DNA of 30,482 nucleotides, from contig CAYFGZ010000038.1 in the NCBI GenBank assembly GCA_964342575.1, positions 1 through 30,482 on the forward strand, written 5' to 3'. The number at the start of each line of letters is the position of its first letter. Position 1 is the stretch's first letter. The notes beneath the pieces were generated by a model. The model worked only from the letters and a program-made list of their open reading frames with translations. It was not told the DNA's origin and ran no database searches. Both the position numbers and the translations under genes were made by a program. Shown here piece by piece: positions 1 to 8,485 of the stretch. Source of the DNA: GCA-002701455 sp964342575. Lineage in GTDB: Bacteria > Pseudomonadota > Alphaproteobacteria > Thalassobaculales > Thalassobaculaceae.

Positions 1-352
1 CGTGCGGAATTACTTGAATGGTGGCCCCGAGATAATCACCCCGTCGTTCTCTAGACAGAACATCCATATAAAGTTGACCCGTCGTGACATTATCGGATCG
101 CCTTGCTGGCACTCCAGTAAACCGTTCGTAATGACCCAAATCAAGATCAGTTTCAGCCCCGTCATCGGTCACGTATACTTCGCCATGCTGGTAAGGGCTC
201 ATCGTCCCCGGATCAACATTAAGATATGGATCTAATTTTCTTAGGCGAACTTTGTATCCACGGGCCTGCAATAAAGCACCCAGTGCAGCTGAAGCAAGAC
301 CCTTTCCCAAGGACGATACCACGCCGCCAGTTATAAAAATAAACCTCGACAT
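1..352 (-). CDS. pyrG: CTP synthase, N-terminal part (runs off the window edge)
   Basis: CTP synthase makes CTP from UTP, ATP and glutamine in the cytoplasm. Only the first 117 codons are inside the window; the gene continues past position 1. Reading the minus strand from ATG 352-350 gives a start MSRFIFITGGVVSSLGKG, with the synthetase-domain nucleotide-binding loop GGVVSSLGKG at about residues 9-18. The family segments KLDPYLNVDPGTMSPYQHGE and DDGAETDLDLGHYERF follow without a break. The frame is open with no stop. It lies downstream of tpiA and secG on the same strand, the usual alphaproteobacterial order. The glutaminase domain cannot be seen. Confidence 0.97.
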   Translation of the reverse strand, partial: MSRFIFITGGVVSSLGKGLASAALGALLQARGYKVRLRKLDPYLNVDPGTMSPYQHGEVYVTDDGAETDLDLGHYERFTGVPARRSDNVTTGQLYMDVLSRERRGDYLGATIQVIPH

Positions 353-466
353 GGATAATTTTTATATCTCAAAAACTTCCTTTGCGACACCGTTAATGCG
401 AGCCACTATCGAAAATTTTAGTCCACGGGGCATTAAAGCCAACGTTTTGCCGGGCTAATAACCTGA

Positions 467-784
467 TTACTTAGGCGATGGTACTCTTGGAAGTTCTGGC
501 ACAGTGGAGGATTCCTCCACCTTTATTTCATCTGCAATTGACTTCTTCCGTCCCGAATCGGCTATTATAGCAAGTGATAAACTTGTAGTAAAAAAGCATG
601 CTGCCAATATAGCAGTAGCTCGCGTAAGGAGATTTGCGGTTCCTCTGGCGGACATAAATCCACCCATTCCACCGCTGCCACCGCCCCCTATTCCTAATCC
701 ACCGCCTTCACTGCGTTGAAGTAGCACTACAGCAACCAGAGCAGCAGCTATCATCAAATGTATAGCAAGTAAAACCTCTGTCAT
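467..784 (-). CDS. secG: Preprotein translocase subunit SecG
   Basis: SecG is the small inner-membrane subunit of SecYEG and helps SecA drive proteins across the membrane. The protein has 105 residues, usual for the family. It has a first membrane segment at about residues 4-22 ending in VVLLQRSEGGGLG, the classic SecG signature. A glycine-rich cytoplasmic loop follows (about 27-45) with FMSARGTANLLTRATA, then a second membrane segment at about 55-72 and a charged tail. A GAGAG stretch lies 8 bases before the ATG. It sits between tpiA and pyrG on the same strand, 90 bases from tpiA and 114 from pyrG. Confidence 0.95.
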   Translation of the reverse strand: MTEVLLAIHLMIAAALVAVVLLQRSEGGGLGIGGGGSGGMGGFMSARGTANLLTRATAILAACFFTTSLSLAIIADSGRKKSIADEIKVEESSTVPELPRVPSPK

Positions 785-874
785 GTCGTTTCTCTCACCA
801 AAACAAGCAACTCAAGCAATAAAATAGACTTTTTACCCTCCCCACTCACGAATTTCCAGTAAAATAAACTAAAG

Positions 875-1637
875 CTATGCCGACAACCGTCTTCGTGCAG
901 CACTGATTATCGACAAAAAGTCTTTGGATATAAGACTTGCCCCACCTACCAACGCACCGCTAACTTCTGCGACAGAAATAATTTCTTCAGCGTTGTCAGC
1001 CTTAACCGAGCCACCATAAATTATACGGATTTTATTCCCATCGGCCCCCTGGTCAACTAGTACTGACCTAATATGTGCATGCATATCTCCTATATCTCCA
1101 AGTGCTGCCGTCTCACCTGTACCAATCGCCCAAAGCGGCTCATAGGCTATAATACAATTGTCGTGGTTCATCGTCGTTCCGACCGACTCTCTTATCTGCT
1201 CTTCTACTACTCGTTTAGCTCGTCCATCTTTCCGTTCTCCAATGCTTTCTCCAACACAAATAATTGTCCGTAATCCAATTGCATTCGCAGCTTCCATTTT
1301 TTTTTCGGATATCTTCGTTGCTTTCCCCAAAAAGACTTCGTCTTTCGGAGTGCCCCAAAATGACATATCCACAATTTAAGTCATGTAGCATTGGAGCTGA
1401 AATTTCACCTGTGAAAGCGCCGTGGTCTTCGTGATAACAATTCTGCGCACCTAATATAATGCCAGTATCTTTGAGCATTACAGAAACTGATGCTAGTAAT
1501 GTGGTTGGAGGGCAAACAACAATATCCACATCATCCCCATCCCCCTGATTCTTCACCAGATCTGAAACCAACCTATTAGCTGTTTCAGTAATTAGATTCA
1601 TTTTCCAATTGCCCGCTATTAACAAGCGCCCTTCCAT
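875..1637 (-). pseudogene. tpiA: Triosephosphate isomerase, interrupted by a +1 frameshift
   Basis: Triosephosphate isomerase interconverts dihydroxyacetone phosphate and glyceraldehyde 3-phosphate in glycolysis. All catalytic parts are present but lie in two frames. The first frame (start 1637) has NWKMN with catalytic Lys12 and GHSERR with His96. The second has YEPLWAIGTG with the catalytic Glu, the phosphate-binding IIYGGSVK, and GALVGGASL. The frames join at nine T on the plus strand (1297-1305). Read as nine A in the mRNA, the protein goes to DIRKKNGS and soon stops. Read as eight, it continues DIRKKMEAAN into the second frame and gives about 253 residues, normal for the family. Possible causes are a homopolymer sequencing error, transcriptional slippage that restores the frame, or a true recent mutation. 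Nothing else looks decayed, so loss of an essential glycolytic enzyme seems the least likely. Confidence 0.9.
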
Positions 1638-1850
1638 TTTCTTCTCCTTTGAACCACTAGTTATCTTTCGAAAATTAATACGATAAGAAAAAAATATTGA
1701 ATAACAACAGATTTTAAGGTTTGTATTACATTTTCGTGCGTTAAAAGCCTAGGCGAGTTGTGCTAATACTATCCCACACTGTATTATACCTAAAACTGAA
1801 GATAGATGACTAAAGTCATCGCCGTATCTTAATTTGGAATTAAAAGTACT

Positions 1851-3746
1851 ATGCTGCAGTTCATAAGATCCAAAGTAACATCCATCTTTATTAAAATTCT
1901 TTTTGGAATACTCATCCTTAGCTTTGCTATTTGGGGAATAGGAGACATATTTTTAGGAAATAAGGAAGGTGAAGTAGTTATTAGCGTTGGGGATATCGAA
2001 TTCAATGCAAATCATATCGTAAATGAATTTGAACGAAGTAGACGCGCATTGCGGTTACCGGCCGAGTATGAAGCTGTAATGAAACCCCAGATTCTTGAAT
2101 CGGTCAAGGAAGCCCTGGTCAATAGCGGTTTATTTTCTGCTGCAAGTTCGGAATTGGAGCTAGCTTATGGTGATGACCAATTGAAAAATTGGATAGCTAA
2201 TTCAGAAAACTTTAGGGATAACAGCGGAAAATTTAATCCGCAAATATTCCGTCAAACTTTATATAACGCCGGCCTAAGCGAAGATGAATTTTTTCAGTCA
2301 CTCCGAGAAGACATGAAACGCAATCAAATTACATCGGCTATTGTGGGCCACCACTCGCCACCAAATGTACTTATTAAAACACTATTTCAGCACCGGGAAG
2401 AAAAAAGAATAGTAAACATAGTAAAGCTATCTATCAAATCCCTTTCACACGTCCGTGAGCCGAGACAGTCTGATTTGGAAAATTTATATAATGACACTAA
2501 AGATTCTTATGTGACACCTTACTACCGTGCTGCAACTTTTGTGCATATAACTCCCCAGGCGCTAGCCAAAGAGATTCTGATCCCAAAGAAAGTATTGAAA
2601 GAAGAATATGACGCAAGGAGAAGCGAATTCACCCGCCCCGCCTCTCGAAATATCAAACAACTTATTTTTTCTAAAGAGTCTGAAGCAATCGATTTATTGA
2701 ATTCTGCGCCCATCTCCGCTTCTGCTGCGCAGCTTGAACAATATTTGAAAAGTTTAAAAGAAAACGTGAACTCCGTTCAACTATCAAACGTTTTAGAAAG
2801 TGACTTAATTAGTGACGAAGAAAGAAAAGCCGCCTTCGATACGCCCATAGGAAAGTTTGCAAAACCAGTGAAAACAGCATTTGGCTGGAAAGTTTTCCTC
2901 CCGCAGACGGAAACTCCTGAAAAAATAACGCCGTTCGACGAAGTTTCACAGAAAATAAAAGATGAGTTGGCCTTTGAAAATGCATTGGACACTATTTTTG
3001 ATTTGACGAATACATTTGAGGACTCTCTTGCTAGTGGCTCAACACTCGAGGAAGCTGCCAAAGACATAAATGTCAACGTCAATACTATTGAAGCAATTGA
3101 CAAAAATGGCATGGGAAAAGATGGAGCACCAGTGTTAAAACTCCCGCCCGACAGACAATTTATCTCAGTATTATTTTCTACAATGAAAGGCGAGCAAAGT
3201 CAGCTAATCGAAAGCAAGGACGGTAGCTATTTTATGCTTCGAATAAATGATGAGATCAAATCTCGGCAAAAAACTTTCAGTGAGGTCACAAAAACAGTTC
3301 GGGATAACTGGGACAATATAGAGCGAAAAAAAATTGTTTTAGAACAAGCACAACTGCTAGTGAAAAAGAGCAAAACCGGAATAGGATTGTCAGCTGCCGC
3401 TCAGGAGTCCGGCTATGTTGCCGAGAAAATAGGTCCGTTTACGCGGTTTGGAAAAGGGTTAGAATCCCGCGCCCTGCCCAGTGACCTAGTAACCGTTGCA
3501 TTCGAGTTAAAAAAAGACGCTGTGGGAATAGCTGATTCAAAAGATTCTGTATTCGCTATCGAATTAGTTAATATTGACGCTGCAAGACCAGATAAAACGA
3601 ATCCAGGATGGGTATCTCTAGAGAAAGAATTAACTGAAACAATCGAGCAAGACTATTTAGAAGCCCTTCAAACTGCCCTGCGAAAAAAATTTGTTATCAA
3701 GATAGATGAAAAATATATTAACAGCCTAGTAGCGCCAAACGAATGA
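1851..3746 (+). CDS. ppiD: PpiD-like membrane-anchored periplasmic foldase (peptidyl-prolyl isomerase)
   Basis: PpiD-type proteins are held in the inner membrane by one N-terminal helix and act as chaperones for proteins leaving the Sec translocon. The 631-residue length fits. The start MLQFIRSKVTS is followed by a membrane segment at about residues 12-34 ending in FAIWGIGDIF, a pattern typical of alphaproteobacterial PpiD. A SurA-N-like helical domain follows (about 40-180). A parvulin-like domain (about 250-365) contains ASRNIKQLIF and FAKPVKTAFGWKVF. I could not judge whether the isomerase site is active, and many PpiD parvulin domains are not. A second, weak PPIC-like stretch with the TAFG-type turn missing lies near 430-520. 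No good ribosome-binding site is visible. The stop overlaps the start of trpE (ATGA). Confidence 0.93.
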   Translation: MLQFIRSKVTSIFIKILFGILILSFAIWGIGDIFLGNKEGEVVISVGDIEFNANHIVNEFERSRRALRLPAEYEAVMKPQILESVKEALVNSGLFSAASSELELAYGDDQLKNWIANSENFRDNSGKFNPQIFRQTLYNAGLSEDEFFQSLREDMKRNQITSAIVGHHSPPNVLIKTLFQHREEKRIVNIVKLSIKSLSHVREPRQSDLENLYNDTKDSYVTPYYRAATFVHITPQALAKEILIPKKVLKEEYDARRSEFTRPASRNIKQLIFSKESEAIDLLNSAPISASAAQLEQYLKSLKENVNSVQLSNVLESDLISDEERKAAFDTPIGKFAKPVKTAFGWKVFLPQTETPEKITPFDEVSQKIKDELAFENALDTIFDLTNTFEDSLASGSTLEEAAKDINVNVNTIEAIDKNGMGKDGAPVLKLPPDRQFISVLFSTMKGEQSQLIESKDGSYFMLRINDEIKSRQKTFSEVTKTVRDNWDNIERKKIVLEQAQLLVKKSKTGIGLSAAAQESGYVAEKIGPFTRFGKGLESRALPSDLVTVAFELKKDAVGIADSKDSVFAIELVNIDAARPDKTNPGWVSLEKELTETIEQDYLEALQTALRKKFVIKIDEKYINSLVAPNE

Positions 3747-5254
3747 GTGATCAACCAAGCCAAGATGAATTTTCAAAAGTCTATAATGACGGTCTTCCTC
3801 AAGTTGTATGGACCACATTGGTAGCAGACCTTGAAACCCCTGTATCTGCAATGTTGAAATTGACGGACGGAAGAGCCAACGCCTTTTTACTAGAGTCGGT
3901 GGAAGGTGGCAAGGTCCGCGGACGTTTTTCAATCATTGGAATGAACCCTGACCTTATATGGAAATTTTCAAAAAAAATGGCTCAAATAAATCGCAGAGCG
4001 CGCATGGATCCAAACGCTTTTGAAGACTGCTCGGAATATCCATTACAATCCTTGCGAGCGTTAGTTAATGAATCGAGAATAGAACTACCTAAAAATTTAC
4101 CACCAATGGCATCAGGTCTCTTTGGTTATATGGGTTATGACGCTGTGCGGCTTAGCGAAAAGATACCAGACGAAAATCCTGATGACTTGGGCGTTCCTGA
4201 CGGGTTGTTTCTCCGCCCCTCCCTGATATGCATATTCGATCGACTAGAAGACATAGTTACAATTGTGACGCCGGTCTGGCCGGATCCAGGGATTTCCTCT
4301 GTTGCTGCCTATGAGGCTGCCCAAACAAGGCTTAAAGATGCAGTATCCGATTTTCAAAGGAGTCTGCCGTTTCGCCGCGAGACATCTCCCATTGATCCCA
4401 CTAATGCCGAACCAATTTCAAACACTTCTCGGAATGAGTTTCATGACATGGTTGAAAGGGCTAAGGAATACATAAACGCTGGCGATATCTTCCAAGTTGT
4501 ACCTTCCCAACGTTTTTCTATTCCGTTTGATCTACCTCCAGTGGCATTATATCGCTCTCTTAGACGTCTTAATCCCTCTCCATATCTTTTCTTCTTTGAT
4601 TTTGGAGCATTCTCCATCGTAGGATCTAGCCCTGAAATCCTAGTTACGTTGCGCGACACAAAAGTTACCCTTCGCCCTCTTGCTGGCACAAGAAAAAGAG
4701 GAGCCAATCACGAGCAAGACAAAGCTTTAGCAAAAGAACTTCTTGAAGATCCCAAAGAACGCGCAGAACATCTAATGTTGCTTGATCTTGGCAGAAATGA
4801 TGTTGGAAGAGTCAGTAAAGTAGGAAGTGTCAATGTAATTGAACAGTTTTCCATAGAATATTATTCACATGTCATGCATATTGCCAGCCACATAGAGGGC
4901 ACTATCCAGGATAATTTAGATGCTCTGGACGCTTTAGCCGCTGGATTTCCTGCTGGAACCGTGTCAGGGGCTCCAAAGGTAAGGGCTATGGAAATCATTG
5001 ACGAACTGGAAAAATCTCGACGCGGTGTTTACGCCGGGGCAGTAGGGTATTTTTCAGCTAATGGAACAATGGATACATGTATTGCCCTTCGTACGGCCTT
5101 AGTAAAAGATGGAATAATGTATGTTCAAGCAGGCGGAGGGGTTGTTGCGGATAGTGATCCCGAATCTGAATACCAAGAATCCGTAAACAAGGCTCGTGCA
5201 CTATTCAGAGCTGCCCAACAAGCTGTAGAATTTGCAGCACAGAGAAATAAATGA
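3743..5254 (+). CDS. trpE: Anthranilate synthase component I
   Basis: TrpE converts chorismate to anthranilate, the first committed step of tryptophan synthesis, with ammonia from the glutamine amidotransferase TrpG. The protein has 503 residues. The N-terminal domain has LLES at residues 49-52 and RGRFSIIG just after, the region that binds tryptophan for feedback inhibition. The chorismate-binding domain has PLAGTRKRG, LLDLGRNDVGRV, PAGTVSGAPKVRAMEII (from residue 403), GAVGYFSANG and QAGGGVVADSDPESEYQES. The ATG overlaps the ppiD stop, so translation is probably coupled. In many alphaproteobacteria trpG, trpD and trpC follow. Here a gene on the opposite strand begins 8 bases after the stop, so the partner subunit must be encoded elsewhere. 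Confidence 0.97.
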   Translation: MSDQPSQDEFSKVYNDGLPQVVWTTLVADLETPVSAMLKLTDGRANAFLLESVEGGKVRGRFSIIGMNPDLIWKFSKKMAQINRRARMDPNAFEDCSEYPLQSLRALVNESRIELPKNLPPMASGLFGYMGYDAVRLSEKIPDENPDDLGVPDGLFLRPSLICIFDRLEDIVTIVTPVWPDPGISSVAAYEAAQTRLKDAVSDFQRSLPFRRETSPIDPTNAEPISNTSRNEFHDMVERAKEYINAGDIFQVVPSQRFSIPFDLPPVALYRSLRRLNPSPYLFFFDFGAFSIVGSSPEILVTLRDTKVTLRPLAGTRKRGANHEQDKALAKELLEDPKERAEHLMLLDLGRNDVGRVSKVGSVNVIEQFSIEYYSHVMHIASHIEGTIQDNLDALDALAAGFPAGTVSGAPKVRAMEIIDELEKSRRGVYAGAVGYFSANGTMDTCIALRTALVKDGIMYVQAGGGVVADSDPESEYQESVNKARALFRAAQQAVEFAAQRNK

Positions 5255-5262
5255 CAAACTAA

Positions 5263-6471
5263 TCAGGAAACTGTGTCAGCTAATTCATGCTCTCGGTCAG
5301 ATTTTTTTGCGGGTAATAGAGACGAAAACACAACTGCACAACCAGCTATTGCTGCGAGAATTATTAGCAGCCATGTAAATTCTCCCACCAACTTGTATGT
5401 CCAAGAGACAAGCGGAACCGCCATAGCTGCAACCCCCAGTGCAAGAACGAATTTTACACCAAACGCTGTCGATCTCCATTTCGGCGGTGAATATTTTGCA
5501 AATAAGCTATTCTCAGCTGGGGACCCTATTGTATTGGCCACCACCATCACAGCTAATACGGGTAAAAGCAATGTCGTATTTAGAAAAGCTGCACCCACAA
5601 GTAGTGGAACTTGACACAACCAACACAATAGGTAAACGCTCTTGAGATGAAATTTATCGGCGAGCCAACCGCCCGCTAGTTGCATACCACCCGATAGGAA
5701 GTAAATTACAGAAACTAGTGCTCCTACGCCAACTAAGCCATCTCCAAGGTGCTCTGATAGTCTTATTTCAATCAGTTTCGGCAACACAAAGGATGTTGCC
5801 TGATAAATTATTCCAGTACATGCCACGGTGATAAGAAGCAACAAAATGCCTCGTTTCATTTCGCTGCCAGTTGCTTCCACAGCCTCCTGATCCTTAGTAC
5901 TCTCTAGTTCACGGATAACTCCCTTGACAAAACAAATAAGTAATACAATACCCACTGCCACACTAAATACTCCAGGCAAGATGAAAGCCGCTCGCCAGGT
6001 CCAAACATCGGTCAAAAACCCCGCCATTATAGGAGCCAGTCCCATTCCTAAGCTCCCAAAAACACCATTAATTCCAAGAGCCCTTCCTCTTTTTTTTATT
6101 ATTCTCGCAATCCAAGCTATTCCGACAGGATGGTAAATAGAGCCAAATAAACCTACCAGCGCAAACGCAGCAGCAATTTGAATTTCACTATTAGATAAGC
6201 CAACCAGTATTGAGGAGAAACCAGTTCCTAAAAAAAAGATTATCATCAATTTTATAGCGCCCCATTTATCGCCCAGATAACCTGCTGGCAATGCAGCTGC
6301 ACCAAACAAAATATTACCCACTAGCATGAGGCTAATTAACACGTGATATGGCGCTGCTAATTCGACCTCTAAAGCTATCACTACCGTCGGATAAATCATC
6401 ATGAAGAGATGAGACAGTGCGTGACCGGTGTTTGAGAACACTTGTACGTATTTAAAATTACTATCAGTCAT
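5263..6471 (-). CDS. MFS transporter
   Basis: A 402-residue major facilitator superfamily permease of the inner membrane with about 12 predicted membrane segments. The start reads GHALSHLFMMIYPTVV. The loop between segments 2 and 3 has the MFS motif A in the form AGYLGDKWGA (about residues 63-72). GLFGSIYHPVGIAWIARIIKKRGRALGINGVFGSLG follows as two adjacent blocks, a pattern I associate with a widespread alphaproteobacterial group related to the fosmidomycin-resistance (Fsr) branch. The substrate cannot be told from sequence. The gene is convergent with trpE (8-base gap) and lies just downstream of tRNA-Pro on the same strand. No clear terminator separates the convergent genes. Confidence 0.88.
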   Translation of the reverse strand: MTDSNFKYVQVFSNTGHALSHLFMMIYPTVVIALEVELAAPYHVLISLMLVGNILFGAAALPAGYLGDKWGAIKLMIIFFLGTGFSSILVGLSNSEIQIAAAFALVGLFGSIYHPVGIAWIARIIKKRGRALGINGVFGSLGMGLAPIMAGFLTDVWTWRAAFILPGVFSVAVGIVLLICFVKGVIRELESTKDQEAVEATGSEMKRGILLLLITVACTGIIYQATSFVLPKLIEIRLSEHLGDGLVGVGALVSVIYFLSGGMQLAGGWLADKFHLKSVYLLCWLCQVPLLVGAAFLNTTLLLPVLAVMVVANTIGSPAENSLFAKYSPPKWRSTAFGVKFVLALGVAAMAVPLVSWTYKLVGEFTWLLIILAAIAGCAVVFSSLLPAKKSDREHELADTVS

Positions 6472-6514
6472 TCACTTTTATAGCTTTCAAAAAAAGGCAT
6501 TAACCCATTATCAG

Positions 6515-6592
6515 TGGTCGGAGCGGCGGGATTTGAACCCACGACCTCTACACCCCCAGTGTAGCGCGCTAACCAGGCTGCGCCACGCTCCG
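6515..6592 (-). tRNA. tRNA-Pro (anticodon GGG)
   Basis: On the minus strand the sequence folds into a full cloverleaf. The acceptor stem is CGGAGCG paired with CGCTCCG, the D arm is GCGC/GCGC, and the anticodon stem is CTACA/TGTAG around the loop CTGGGGG, giving anticodon GGG. The T arm is GTGGG/CCCGC (with one G-T type pair) around TTCGAAT. The discriminator base is A and the CCA end is encoded (6515-6517). It is 78 bases long. Downstream on the minus strand a run of seven T (6489-6495) after a very short GC stem may end transcription. I found no copy of the tRNA 3' end elsewhere in the window, so no sign of an integrated element. Confidence 0.97.
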
Positions 6593-6938
6593 ATTAAGAC
6601 AAAATAGACCTGCTTTTCCAGTGAAATCAAGCGTATTGGAAAAATGGGCAACGCAAATTCTACTTTCCCCACTATTGACTTAATCGACAAAAAACGGTTT
6701 CACGAATGCAGAACAACGATGCGAGAGTTTAGATATCAAAAATCAAGTCCTTAAAATCTTTTCGCACTTCTCATGACGCAGCGTCCATTTACTTCATGAC
6801 GCAGCGTCCATTTACTGCACTTGCATTTGTTGTATTATCAGTCAAATTACAACTAACTTATCATTGTCGGAGATAATGCACTCGTATAAATTGTTTTGCT
6901 GCCAGAGCATATTATTTTATTTTTTTCAGGAGTGTCTC
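6593..6938. other. Intergenic region upstream of the decarboxylase-like gene cluster
   Basis: No gene is visible between tRNA-Pro and the GTG start at 6939. The region is AT-rich. Its one clear structure is the tandem 23-bp repeat at 6771-6816, described separately. An in-frame ATG at 6864 would add 25 residues rich in Phe and Cys (LFCCQSILFYFF) to the downstream protein. That stretch does not resemble the family and has no ribosome-binding site, so I treat it as leader sequence. I see no convincing promoter hexamer pair. Confidence 0.6.
6771..6816. repeat. Tandem 23-bp repeat, each unit with a perfect 11-bp palindrome; candidate operator
   Basis: Two exact 23-base copies stand head to tail (6771-6793 and 6794-6816). 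Each begins TCATGACGCAGCGTCC and contains the perfect inverted repeat GACGC-A-GCGTC (6775-6785 and 6798-6808). The palindrome centres are 23 bp apart, about two helical turns, so two dimers could bind on nearly the same face of the DNA. The repeat lies 123 bases before the GTG start of the first gene of a three-gene plus-strand cluster. I did not find the palindrome elsewhere in the window. A regulatory function is inference. Confidence 0.6.
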
Positions 6939-7493
6939 GTGTCACGTTTATCTTATATTGATACAGAAGAACTTGATGAAGAAGATCGCGATCTCCTTAA
7001 AATACCATTAAATCTTTACCGCAAACTCGTTAATAGTCCTAAAGCAGCCCGAGCCTTTCGAGGCCTCGGATACCACATCAGATATACCAGCACACTAAAT
7101 CCTCGTCTCAGAGAAATGGCCATTATCCAGATCGGCTATTTAGCCAGAAGCGATTACGAGTACGCGCATCATGTCAGTATGGGTATGGAGCAGTTTGGCC
7201 TATCTAAGGAAGACATTCACAGTATAACTGCCGAAACCAACGGTGACGAAAGTGGACTAAATGAATTAGAACGTACTGTGCTGCGATCTGCCAGAGAAAT
7301 GTATAACAACCTAAAGATTTCGGATGAGAATTTTAATCTTTTGCAAAAGGTCCTCTCCCCAGAACACGTAACAGAACTAGTTATCGCTATAGCTTTTTAT
7401 TGCGCAGTTGTGCGAGTTTTAGCTACCCTAGAAATTGAAAATGAGCCAAAGTATAAAATCGTCTTAGAGCAATTTCCTTTACCGTCACTTTAA
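6939..7493 (+). CDS. Carboxymuconolactone-decarboxylase/AhpD-like family protein, cysteine-less
   Basis: A 184-residue all-helical protein of the carboxymuconolactone decarboxylase (CMD) superfamily. The start is GTG 6939, with CAGGAG 6 bases before it; the product begins MSRLSYIDTEELDEEDRDLL. The signature is NPRLREMAIIQIGYLARSDYEYAHHVSMGMEQFGLS at about residues 53-88, shown here as its adjoining blocks. In AhpD peroxidases this site has Cys-x-x-Cys before a His. Here it is SDYEYAHH with no cysteine, as in the decarboxylase-type and many uncharacterised members, so thiol peroxidase activity is unlikely. It leads a cluster with the duplicated-domain protein and a second small CMD-like protein. 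The substrate is unknown. Confidence 0.85.
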   Translation: MSRLSYIDTEELDEEDRDLLKIPLNLYRKLVNSPKAARAFRGLGYHIRYTSTLNPRLREMAIIQIGYLARSDYEYAHHVSMGMEQFGLSKEDIHSITAETNGDESGLNELERTVLRSAREMYNNLKISDENFNLLQKVLSPEHVTELVIAIAFYCAVVRVLATLEIENEPKYKIVLEQFPLPSL

Positions 7494-7616
7494 TCAACAA
7501 CCTTCGACAAATCCACCATAGGTTTTACAGGGGGCTATAGGAAATAAATAGAAGTAAAGTAAGACTAGTATTTTTTTATGGCGATAACTTTTCCCCACTT
7601 TATGGAGTGACAAAAA

Positions 7617-8474
7617 ATGACAACGTGGCCACAGTATGAAATGTTTTCAAGTTCCCGCGGCAGAATTCTTGCTATGGACTCCGCTGGATATGTCGACGGC
7701 CGCAACGACGTCTCAGACGTGTTAATATGTGGATCGCACGGTGCACCGTGCGCAACCCAGCTCGTAATGTGGTCAAGACCTCGTGGTTTGTTTATTCATG
7801 ACGCAGGAATAGGTTTGGGTGATGGAGGAGTAAATGGGCTTAAATTATTAGATTCATATCTTATACCTTGTGCATCGGTAGATGGAAAGTCAGCACGTAT
7901 TTCGGATGGCAAAGACATGTACAAAAACGGCATTGTTTCGCGTATAAACCAAAGCGCAGCAAGAATGGGTGTGGCAGTAGGAATGAGCGTCCGCAAAGGT
8001 GCCCAGCTGTTATTAGACAATAACCCTGTTCAAGTTCCTGCCCCCAGGCGCCAAATAAAAGTGTGTTCAGATGAATTAGGGGAAGTGTTCGCTTTAGACA
8101 CCGTTAAATACGCCGATGAGCGTATTGCTGGCGGTGTACTGTGCATGGGATCACATGCGGCCAAGGCAATGGCGGACTATGTAGATAATCTCGGGTTTAA
8201 ATTGGCAGGCGTAATAACAAATGATGTGGGACTTGCAAAAGATAATTCTGGTATAGAGGGCCTAGCTCTTTTAGACCCTTACAGCGTTCCTGCTGCCACA
8301 GTTTACTGCAACACAGCACGTGTTGGAGATGCGCAAAGCACGTATTTCTTAGGTCGTATCAGTCATCTTAATGAAACCGCCGCCAGTATTGGAATCAAAC
8401 AAAATGAACCCGCAAAGATAGCAGCTCGTAGGATGTTAGAACATGCGTCGACCATTAAGAACAATCAAAAGTAA
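7617..8474 (+). CDS. Unrecognised protein made of two homologous halves
   Basis: I do not recognise this family. The 285-residue protein has no signal peptide or membrane segment and is clearly an internal duplication. Residues 15-135 and 155-275 align along their length: GRILAMD with GEVFALD, VLICGSHGA (36-43) with VLCMGSHAA (174-182), FIHDAGIGLGDGGVNGLKLLD (59-79, in two blocks) with ITNDVGLAKDNSGIEGLALLD, IPCASVDGKSARISD with VPAATVYCNTARVGD, and GIVSRINQSAARMGV with GRISHLNETAASIGI. The Gly-Ser-His and the Asp-x-Gly turns are kept in both halves and may form a ligand site. GGAG lies 9 bases before the ATG. The next gene starts 11 bases after the stop. A two-domain enzyme or binding protein in a small catabolic operon is inference only. 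Confidence 0.85.
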   Translation: MTTWPQYEMFSSSRGRILAMDSAGYVDGRNDVSDVLICGSHGAPCATQLVMWSRPRGLFIHDAGIGLGDGGVNGLKLLDSYLIPCASVDGKSARISDGKDMYKNGIVSRINQSAARMGVAVGMSVRKGAQLLLDNNPVQVPAPRRQIKVCSDELGEVFALDTVKYADERIAGGVLCMGSHAAKAMADYVDNLGFKLAGVITNDVGLAKDNSGIEGLALLDPYSVPAATVYCNTARVGDAQSTYFLGRISHLNETAASIGIKQNEPAKIAARRMLEHASTIKNNQK

Positions 8475-8485
8475 GGGGAAGATCC

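Noticed and set aside
6515..6592. tRNA-Pro as an integration site for a mobile element
   Set aside because: No integrase gene and no second copy of the tRNA 3' end were found in the window.
6864..6938. Upstream ATG of the first CMD-family gene
   Set aside because: The added 25 residues are hydrophobic and Cys-rich, unlike the family; the GTG at 6939 has a proper ribosome-binding site.
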